From: Clostridiales bacterium
GTDB lineage: Bacteria; Bacillota; Peptococcia; DRI-13; UBA5745
Assembly (NCBI GenBank): GCA_009777025.1
Contig: WRMS01000004.1
Coordinates: 1-35,721, forward strand
Length of the DNA: 35,721 nucleotides
Direction of reading: 5' to 3'
A program made the position numbers and the translations under genes. The stretch's first letter is position 1. Every line of letters starts with the position of its first letter. This document shows positions 8,710 to 15,690 of this stretch, one piece after another. A model generated the notes under the pieces. The model was not told the origin of the DNA. It did not search any database and saw nothing but the letters and a program-made list of their open reading frames with translations.

Positions 8710-9215
8710 CAGCGCCCCTCCTCTGTCGCAGAAGTTTTCGGTGATAAGAACATGTGTTCTATTCGTCCATCTTCAAAGTCGGCCCGTACAGTAATCATGC
8801 CCTGGTCGTCCTGTAGAAAGCTTATCCCTTCCAACCAAACGATGGGAAGCCCTGCTTCAGGATCCAGATCCGTGCCTTTCTCCACAAATAATTCCCGCAG
8901 GGCGCCATCATAGTGATACAGATAGGTGACATACGCCCAGCCGCCAAAGTCCTGTGTCAGCAGCAGAGCTTCCTGTCCCTTCCATTCTCCGACTTCGACG
9001 CCGCCGTTGGCGTCCGCCCTGCGAACCTGATTGGCGATATAGGAAAAGGTCGTCCTGATTTGATCGTTCACACCGGACGACAACATGATATGGCGATACA
9101 GGGAACCTCCCAGCATGACCAGACCGATGGACAAAAAAAGAAACACGGCGCCTAACAAGAAGACCCCGGCACTATCGACCCGGATTCTCTGTTTTTCTTT
9201 AATCACGCCGTACAT
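8709..9215 (-). CDS. DUF4860-like, single-TM pilus-locus protein
   Basis: 168 aa, DSAGVFLLGAVFLFLSIGLVMLGGSLYRHIM helix; size and context match DUF4860 proteins of Firmicutes pilus loci. Confidence 0.6.
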   Translation of the reverse strand: MYGVIKEKQRIRVDSAGVFLLGAVFLFLSIGLVMLGGSLYRHIMLSSGVNDQIRTTFSYIANQVRRADANGGVEVGEWKGQEALLLTQDFGGWAYVTYLYHYDGALRELFVEKGTDLDPEAGLPIVWLEGISFLQDDQGMITVRADFEDGRIEHMFLSPKTSATEEGR

Positions 9216-9228
9216 CCTTCTCCCTCCT

Positions 9229-9549
9229 TTACTGATTAATAGGAAATACAGCTATATCCGGCAGTAAATTGTCGGCTATAAACTGATAATGCACTACATA
9301 ATGTTTCGTATCCGGAAGGATTCCATAGTAATCCATCAGATAATGAATATTCACCGGATAGATGCCTTCTAAGGCATAACACTGTACGGAAGCCCTGCGT
9401 ATGCTTTCTTTCGTCATCAGTAACGCCTGCGCAACCGCTTGATCCTTTGTCTTAGCCGTTCCGAACACGATCCCGGCAACGACCAACAGCGTAAGGAGGA
9501 CAGGTATGCCTCCCCGGATCCAATTTCTATATTTTTTTTTCACAAACAT
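9229..9549 (-). CDS. Small single-TM protein of the pilus locus
   Basis: 106 aa, RGGIPVLLTLLVVAGIVFG TM segment; between the PilC and DUF4860-like genes. Confidence 0.55.
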   Translation of the reverse strand: MFVKKKYRNWIRGGIPVLLTLLVVAGIVFGTAKTKDQAVAQALLMTKESIRRASVQCYALEGIYPVNIHYLMDYYGILPDTKHYVVHYQFIADNLLPDIAVFPINQ

Positions 9550-9570
9550 GTATTCTGATCCCTTTCTTCC

Positions 9571-10641
9571 CTATGACCCGATTGCGTTCATCATCGCAAC
9601 GAGAGGAAGCATTACGGAAAGCAGAAGCATGCCGACGACAAACACCAGGAACACGACCAGCATAGGTTCTATCCTGGACATGACCCTGGACATGATATCT
9701 TCCGTCTGATCGTGAGAACGGCGGGAAAGCTCCAGCATCACCGCTTCACTGGCGCCCGCTTTAAACCCTGCGGATATCAGGCCGATCTCCAGACCGGAGA
9801 AAATACCTGCTCTCTCCACAGCGGATGAAAAGGTCGACCCTTCATTCAGATAGGTTCTGCACTGATCAATCCTGCTTCGCATTTTCACTTCATCCACCAG
9901 CAGAGACGCCCGATCCAGGGCGTCATTGAGATTCAGGCCACTGGCCAGACTCAGGGATACGGCGGACGAAAAGCGCTCCCGGGATACGGATAAACCCAAG
10001 GCGCCGCGAAAAAACACAAGGTCAGCCAGATGGCGCAGTTTCTCCTGCCCCGACGGACTGCGGGAATTCACAAACAGATAACCGGCTATGAATACCAACA
10101 GAATCGCAAGAATAATCGCCCCCGTCTTACTGAAGACGCCTAACTGCATAAGCGAAGACGCCCAAGGAGAAAGACCGGAGCCCAATTGTTCCAGTACCCG
10201 TTGAAAAACCGGCAACACCTGCGTAACCAATACAAAGGTCACGACGGCGATCACAACAGCCAGCCACGCAGGATATACAACTGCCTGGCGCATGTTTTCT
10301 CGTAATTCATGTTCCTGCTGATAATGCTGAGACAAAGCCGTCAGCACTTGTTCGAGCCTTCCAGTATCCTCGCCGATCTGCACCATGCGCAGGGCATGTT
10401 CCGGAAAGCAGCCTGTATTCTCCATAGCGGTATAAAATGGCTTCCCTTGCTCCAGCACTTCTTTCATGTCGGCAAGGAGCTTTTTTTCACGATGGGAGAC
10501 CGCCTCCGCTTCCAACAACGCGACGCCGTCCGAGGGCAAAATCCCTGCTTTCAGCATCATGGATATCTGAAGCGTAAAAAGATATACTTCTTCCGCTTTT
10601 AATAAACTGCCAGACTTTTTTTCTTTTATTTCTTCATTCAT
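9571..10641 (-). CDS. Type II secretion system F / PilC-like inner membrane protein
   Basis: 356 aa with two GspF-like repeats; FTLQISMMLKAGILPSDGVALL, GLEIGLISAGFKAGASEAVMLELS, C-terminal RIEPMLVVFLVFVVGMLLLSVMLPLVAMMNAIG. Confidence 0.9.
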   Translation of the reverse strand: MNEEIKEKKSGSLLKAEEVYLFTLQISMMLKAGILPSDGVALLEAEAVSHREKKLLADMKEVLEQGKPFYTAMENTGCFPEHALRMVQIGEDTGRLEQVLTALSQHYQQEHELRENMRQAVVYPAWLAVVIAVVTFVLVTQVLPVFQRVLEQLGSGLSPWASSLMQLGVFSKTGAIILAILLVFIAGYLFVNSRSPSGQEKLRHLADLVFFRGALGLSVSRERFSSAVSLSLASGLNLNDALDRASLLVDEVKMRSRIDQCRTYLNEGSTFSSAVERAGIFSGLEIGLISAGFKAGASEAVMLELSRRSHDQTEDIMSRVMSRIEPMLVVFLVFVVGMLLLSVMLPLVAMMNAIGS

Positions 10642-10693
10642 TAGCAGCCCCTAGTTTTATCCTCCCTTTCTATATATCCTAGTTTCACTCAAC

Positions 10694-10710
10694 ATGGGGC
10701 GCTGCCCCAT
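10694..10710 (-). repeat. Palindromic hairpin repeat, copy A (ATGGGGC-GCT-GCCCCAT)
   Basis: Perfect 7-bp arms; flanked by ATATCCTAGTTTCACTCAAC, similar to the flank of copy B. Confidence 0.8.
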
Positions 10711-10766
10711 ACCCCGTCGGCACTCGCGTACATGCCGCTCATGCCTTTCGTTCACTACGTTCACGA

Positions 10767-10784
10767 GTCGCATCCAGATGCGAC
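10767..10784. repeat. Hairpin GTCGCAT-CCAG-ATGCGAC
   Basis: Perfect 7-bp arms with a 4-nt loop. Confidence 0.75.
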
Positions 10785-10789
10785 ATATC

Positions 10790-10824
10790 TGAATCCTTCT
10801 GTATCGAGTTAGCTACAGGATTCA
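10790..10824. repeat. Bulged hairpin TGAATCCTTCTGTA...TACAGGATTCA
   Basis: Arms are complementary except for a 3-nt bulge. Confidence 0.75.
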
Positions 10825-10849
10825 TCTACATATCCTAGATTCATTCTAC

Positions 10850-10866
10850 ATGGGGCGGCGCCCCAT
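10850..10866 (-). repeat. Palindromic hairpin repeat, copy B (ATGGGGC-GGC-GCCCCAT)
   Basis: Perfect 7-bp arms, 8 nt downstream of the minus-strand stop at 10875; preceded by ATATCCTAGATTCATTCTAC. Confidence 0.8.
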
Positions 10867-10874
10867 TCGTATAC

Positions 10875-11801
10875 TTAGTACACATAGTTCATGTTGTATT
10901 CGTTGCCTTCTCCGATAAACTGTTTGACCGCATTGGACGATTTCGCTGTGGAGACAAAAGTGGGATCCAGCAGCGACCACTTCTTCCCGTCCCATACGAC
11001 CGCGTACTCGATCCATCCTGTATCGTCGTCTTCAATGTAGACATTGAGCCAGGCGTGGTATACTTTGCCTGCATATCCGATTACCAGCTTGGAAGGGATC
11101 CCTTTGAGACGCAGCATGGACGACATCAGCGCCGCATAGTCGAAGCAAATGCCTTTCTTACGCTCCAGCACTTTCTCCACATCCGGAAGATATCCAGGCT
11201 GCACCGTCGCCGCCAACACCGTGTCGTAGGTCAGAAGGGCGGTGACGTCATTATAAATCGCCGTCAGAATATCCAATTGCTTGGTCTTGCCCTCTGTCAG
11301 CATATTGGCTCTCTTCTCAACTTCAAGCCCTTTCTTAAAATTCACATACTGATTCGCATAGAGAAAGGGCAGGAATTCGCTTCGCAGTTTCAACTCCACC
11401 GATGTGCTGTAGGCCTGGGCATATTTGCTGCCCTGAATGTTTTCAAAGACGCCGATGGTATACTTTCCGTTCCCCTCGGTGAGCGGAATAATCTCCGCCT
11501 TACCTTTCGGATCAATATCGTAAGAATACGCGGAACCGTCTAACCTTGAAACCTGGGCTTTGATTCGTACATCTTTGCCGCCTGTATATTGGATGATTAC
11601 ATATCCCTCTTCCAGATTGGAAGCGTCGATAGAAGCTTTGTCATTGCTATATACGGTAACGCCTGTCTTTTGCTCCTTTGTTTCGACCATGGCTTCCGCG
11701 GTCATGGGCGCAAACCCGGTTAGTAACAGCGTTACAATACCGCAAACCAACAGTTTCAGCAAGAAGGACCTGTACTTCTGTTCTGTCATGCTGATTGTCA
11801 T
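10875..11801 (-). CDS. Exported transglutaminase-like (cysteine protease fold) protein
   Basis: Signal/TM N-terminus; triad-like motifs KGICFDYAALMSSMLRLKGIPSK, VYHAWLNVYI and WSLLDPTF. Confidence 0.85.
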   Translation of the reverse strand: MTISMTEQKYRSFLLKLLVCGIVTLLLTGFAPMTAEAMVETKEQKTGVTVYSNDKASIDASNLEEGYVIIQYTGGKDVRIKAQVSRLDGSAYSYDIDPKGKAEIIPLTEGNGKYTIGVFENIQGSKYAQAYSTSVELKLRSEFLPFLYANQYVNFKKGLEVEKRANMLTEGKTKQLDILTAIYNDVTALLTYDTVLAATVQPGYLPDVEKVLERKKGICFDYAALMSSMLRLKGIPSKLVIGYAGKVYHAWLNVYIEDDDTGWIEYAVVWDGKKWSLLDPTFVSTAKSSNAVKQFIGEGNEYNMNYVY

Positions 11802-11843
11802 CTTGTATTACCTCGCTTATAGTTTGTTCTCCTTCATCTGTTC

Positions 11844-13082
11844 TCAGTCATTCGTTCTCATTTTGTCCAGATCAAGCTGTTGAATCTTATAATTCAGAAT
11901 CAGGAAACTTTTTCTGTTTTTCTGATCAAACGTGCTCACTATCCTGTCCAGAATCATGGTCGCGTCCTCATAGCTTGCGGTAGGAAGCATCAATACATAC
12001 TGCGCGCCGCTATATCTGGCTACGACGTCCCCTCTTCGTAAAGTATTCTCCAGTACGCTTAGGACCTGATCCATGGTTTTGTTAAGCAGGTTCAGCGTCG
12101 GGCTCTTTCCGTCGGGGAGAGACAGCGTGATCAGCGCGATCTGAACGCTTGTGCCGTGTCTGGCAGCGCGTCTGGCCTCCAGACGGTAGGCTTCCCTGAA
12201 AAAGCCGTACTCACAGCAAAAAGGCCCGGAGCGCGCGACCGCTTCCCGTAAATCCTGCTGGATAACGGTCAAATCCATTTCCAGCATCTTGTTCTCTTTC
12301 ATGATCTCCTGATAGAGTTCCCTTAAGCCTTCGGAAGGCCGTACGCCAAGATTTTTGTAAAGAATCTCCGTCGCTTTCTCATACGTATTGACAGCGGCTG
12401 TTGTGTTTCCCATACTTAAAAATGCTTTGATCAGCATGATATAGAGTTTCTCTTCAAAGGGTTCTATCTTTACCGCTTGATTACATAAATCAACCAGTCC
12501 GGCATAGTCTTCCGCTTCCTGCAACAATTCCCCGTAAGCAAAAACCGAGTCTAAAAATAGATAATGATAATACGTCGCAAATGGCGCAATCCACATCTGA
12601 TCAGACAGTTTAGGCAGGAAATCATGCTGGTAAAGCACGCTGGCTTCTTTATAGTATTCGCGCCGCTCCCCCGCATCCAGATTTCGGTCAGCTGCCTTTG
12701 TGACCAGCTGATCGAATGCTTCCGCGTCTATACTGCACTCCAGTCTCAGGTTCCAGGAGTAGGATCCTCTTTGGGAGAGGATCAATTGCGGCCCTTCTCC
12801 GATTACCGAGGATATGGTGGCTCTCGTTCTGTATAGCAAAGTCTTTAACGCATTAGCAGGATTATCATTGTCTTCCTCAGGCCACAGCACCTCAATCAGC
12901 TCTTCCTGGGAAATATGACGCTGTCTGTGTATGATTAGATAAGCCAGCAACACCCACATTTTGTGGGATCTGCTTATCCTGTCGTCTATCACATAGTCGC
13001 CTATCGTAATTCTGAAATCCCCGAGCATATTGACGCGAACTACAGTTGAAAGCCCTTGAATCCCGCCGACTTCAGCAATCAT
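11844..13082 (-). CDS. SARP/BTAD-type transcriptional regulator with a C-terminal degenerate GGDEF-like domain
   Basis: N-terminal winged-helix (VRVNMLGDFRITIGD...LLAYLIIHRQRHISQEELIEVLWPEE...ALKTLLYRTRATI), BTAD helices, C-terminal ARRAARHGTSVQIALITL...LRRGDVVARYSGAQYVLMLPTASYEDA. Confidence 0.8.
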   Translation of the reverse strand: MIAEVGGIQGLSTVVRVNMLGDFRITIGDYVIDDRISRSHKMWVLLAYLIIHRQRHISQEELIEVLWPEEDNDNPANALKTLLYRTRATISSVIGEGPQLILSQRGSYSWNLRLECSIDAEAFDQLVTKAADRNLDAGERREYYKEASVLYQHDFLPKLSDQMWIAPFATYYHYLFLDSVFAYGELLQEAEDYAGLVDLCNQAVKIEPFEEKLYIMLIKAFLSMGNTTAAVNTYEKATEILYKNLGVRPSEGLRELYQEIMKENKMLEMDLTVIQQDLREAVARSGPFCCEYGFFREAYRLEARRAARHGTSVQIALITLSLPDGKSPTLNLLNKTMDQVLSVLENTLRRGDVVARYSGAQYVLMLPTASYEDATMILDRIVSTFDQKNRKSFLILNYKIQQLDLDKMRTND

Positions 13083-13142
13083 CTCATCATATGCCTTTCC
13101 TTATAGAAAATCTTCACACTTAGCCGGTCACACTATGACTAT

Positions 13143-13170
13143 ATTATACCTAAATATATAAAAATATGAA
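13143..13170 (-). promoter_or_regulatory. Putative promoter of the SARP-like regulator
   Basis: On the minus strand TTCATA-16 nt-TATAAT. Confidence 0.5.
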
Positions 13171-13181
13171 ACACTTTTTTC

Positions 13182-14804
13182 TTAATAATATGTGAACGGA
13201 TTTTCCTCTCTAAACGGAGCGTCTTTCCGATCTTGCATCAGTTTTTTTAGTTTCGCGTCCGCCACGGAAAAATGCCGCCAATCGAGTTGCGGATAGCCCT
13301 GCCCTTCATAATACCGTACTTTAGCTTGCCAAATCTCTCTTGCCCTGTCCCGGTATTCAGCCTCCATTTCTCCGTCTTCCATGATTTCCAATAAATAGGG
13401 CGTCGCGCTGCTGCCAAGCTGTCCCAGCAGAGACAAGTCCAATTGCGCAAGTTTTCCGGATCGATAGCCCGCAAGATTGTAGCGGGCGATGATCCTGTCC
13501 GTATCCGCATAGCACAGAATCAGCAACATGCCCATCGCGGCGCAAGCGGTATACTTCATCAAAGGATAGCCGGGCACGGCCACTTTCACCAGGATGCCGG
13601 AGAAAACAATAAGCAGAAATAACATAAACCAGGAAGTGTAGACGCGAAGCGGCGTCAGGCCATATATCGCAATATACAGAAACATCTTGCTCAGGGAAAT
13701 CAGGATCAGCGCGACAGTCATAACGGAAAGTATACTGCAGTAAGCGCCTGTGAGCCGGTTATTCGCTTTTTTGGTAAAGAAAAGCAATATCCCGGTCATC
13801 AGCAGATTGATAACGCTGATGGTACACAATTCAAAGAAGCCGCGTCGCGCGTATTCGGAATAGAGCATACCCTGGGGCAGTACGCCCCGGAAAGCGGAAA
13901 GAAAATAAGCGGACTGGGAGAGAAAAAACAGGGTATACAGCAGCAACAGGGGCGTGATCCCGCCGATTACCATCGGATAAGGTAAGGCTTTCGCCTTGTC
14001 CATGATCCGGGAAGCGCCTTCGGGATCGAGAGGGGAATGGCCATGTTGATGAACCGCGGCGAAGGCTAAGCCGAAAAGGTACATGCTCACCGGCAAGGAA
14101 ATCAAAATTTGAAAAAGCGTTATGCTGAAATTCTCGAAGTGAAAATGCGTGGTCAATACCGTCCAAAAATACCCGAACGCAGCGTCCGCGTCCTGCAGAA
14201 GCGCGGCCACATATAGGCATACCGGCAGAGTAAGCAATACGCCCAGAAGCACCAGCAGAAAGCTCATGCTTTTTCTTTTCTCGAAGCCGCTCCTGTATAC
14301 AGACCAAAGCTTGCCAAAGTGTCCGAAGGGGTAGGACAGCAGGGCAAAGAAAAGGTCAAATACAATGTAGTCGCCTATTTGGTCCTCCACCCTGCCTTTC
14401 CCCAGCGATACTACCGTATAGGCAGCAAGAAACAATAAGCCGAAAAACGCGGCTGTCTCCAGAAGCGGGTTTTGATACAGGAGAAAATACAGACTCAACA
14501 GCAGAACCAAAGAGATTTGAATGACAGCCGGCCGGTTCAGGATCGCGCCTTTTCTCTTCAGCCAGATCAGATTGCCTGCTACATAGCAAAAGGTAAATGC
14601 AGGCACGCCCGCGCCCAAATGGCCTCTCCACAATGCGGCGGCTACGATCAGCTTAATGAAGAGAAAGCCCAAAACGGAAAACAGCAGCGCAAACAGAAAG
14701 CTGTCGCGATCAAAGGGCAGCGCTGTATTCTTCGGTGCATCTTGATCACCGGGTTCGTTTTTCGCTATTTGCGCATCGACTGGCAGAATTCCTTCCATTC
14801 TCAT
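13182..14804 (-). CDS. DUF4173-like multi-TM membrane protein
   Basis: 540 aa, about 12 hydrophobic segments; overlaps the XRE gene stop by ATGA. Confidence 0.7.
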   Translation of the reverse strand: MRMEGILPVDAQIAKNEPGDQDAPKNTALPFDRDSFLFALLFSVLGFLFIKLIVAAALWRGHLGAGVPAFTFCYVAGNLIWLKRKGAILNRPAVIQISLVLLLSLYFLLYQNPLLETAAFFGLLFLAAYTVVSLGKGRVEDQIGDYIVFDLFFALLSYPFGHFGKLWSVYRSGFEKRKSMSFLLVLLGVLLTLPVCLYVAALLQDADAAFGYFWTVLTTHFHFENFSITLFQILISLPVSMYLFGLAFAAVHQHGHSPLDPEGASRIMDKAKALPYPMVIGGITPLLLLYTLFFLSQSAYFLSAFRGVLPQGMLYSEYARRGFFELCTISVINLLMTGILLFFTKKANNRLTGAYCSILSVMTVALILISLSKMFLYIAIYGLTPLRVYTSWFMLFLLIVFSGILVKVAVPGYPLMKYTACAAMGMLLILCYADTDRIIARYNLAGYRSGKLAQLDLSLLGQLGSSATPYLLEIMEDGEMEAEYRDRAREIWQAKVRYYEGQGYPQLDWRHFSVADAKLKKLMQDRKDAPFREENPFTYY

Positions 14805-15037
14805 TCTCCCCTTTCCCTTTGGCCGGAATCATGATCCTTCTTGTACTCCAGAATGTCGCCGGGTTGGCAGTCCAGCGCGCGGCAAATTTCTTCCAGGGTA
14901 GAAAAACGTATTGCTTTTGCTTTGTTGGTCTTCAGTATAGAAAGATTGGCCTGTGTGATACCCACCCGCGAGGCAAGCTCCCCCGAGGGCATTTTCCGTT
15001 TAGCCAGCATGACATCGATATTGACGACGATCGGCAT
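14801..15037 (-). CDS. XRE-family HTH regulator (YozG-like)
   Basis: MPIVVNIDVMLAKRKMPSGELASRVGITQANLSILKTNKAKAIRFSTLEEICRALDCQPGDILEY; internal start at 15037 rather than the ORF-track start. Confidence 0.88.
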   Translation of the reverse strand: MPIVVNIDVMLAKRKMPSGELASRVGITQANLSILKTNKAKAIRFSTLEEICRALDCQPGDILEYKKDHDSGQRERGE

Positions 15038-15086
15038 TCCTCGTACCTCATTCGTATCCCGGTAATGTTGCAGTTCAAGGCCGGCT

Positions 15087-15104
15087 ATGGTGGCGCCGCA
15101 CCAT
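15087..15104 (-). repeat. Palindromic hairpin repeat, copy D (ATGGTG-GCGCCG-CACCAT)
   Basis: 6-bp arms, 4 nt after the minus-strand stop at 15109; followed on + by ACCCC, as is copy A (CCATACCCC). Confidence 0.6.
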
Positions 15105-15108
15105 ACCC

Positions 15109-15555
15109 CTACACGGTCAGGTCGTTCTCTTCCTTGATTGCCACCGCTTGTTCGAACACATTCTTTACCACCCGCAGGATCAAGCCCGCAAAAGCAGCCA
15201 GGATGGCAAGGATCAAACCCAGGACATAATAAAAGAAGAAAACAGAGAAGACAAGGGCTACGATGAAGCAGCACCAGGAAATCACGCGCAGCGCTTTCAC
15301 ATTCTCATTGATAAAGACCCGCCCTTCCGCGATGTGCTTCAACATCCTACCCAAATGAAGCAAGGCGATAAAAGCAGGAATGGCGCAAGCCCACAAGCTG
15401 AGCATCACCGGCATCAGATCCATGGCGCCCCTGCCGGCGTATCCCGCGTACCAGCGCAACAGCCACGGCAGCCCCAGGGACCCGGCGGCAAGCGCAAGGA
15501 GAAACAGGACAACAAAAACCCTTGACAGCAATAAAGAACGGGGCTTCGTCCACAT
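15109..15555 (-). CDS. DUF2975-like membrane protein
   Basis: Four hydrophobic segments, HIAEGRVFINENVKALRVISW motif; AGGTG RBS before the ATG at 15555; paired with a YozG-like XRE gene. Confidence 0.8.
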   Translation of the reverse strand: MWTKPRSLLLSRVFVVLFLLALAAGSLGLPWLLRWYAGYAGRGAMDLMPVMLSLWACAIPAFIALLHLGRMLKHIAEGRVFINENVKALRVISWCCFIVALVFSVFFFYYVLGLILAILAAFAGLILRVVKNVFEQAVAIKEENDLTV

Positions 15556-15690
15556 AGACTTACACCTTTCTTGCACAGAAGATTGAATGAATCTTCGTTC
15601 GGCGTCAGTATAGCACATGTTTTATTGAATTGCAATATAGTTTTATCGTTTTTCGATATATTTTTTCTGTTATTCGGCCTATTCAGGCGT

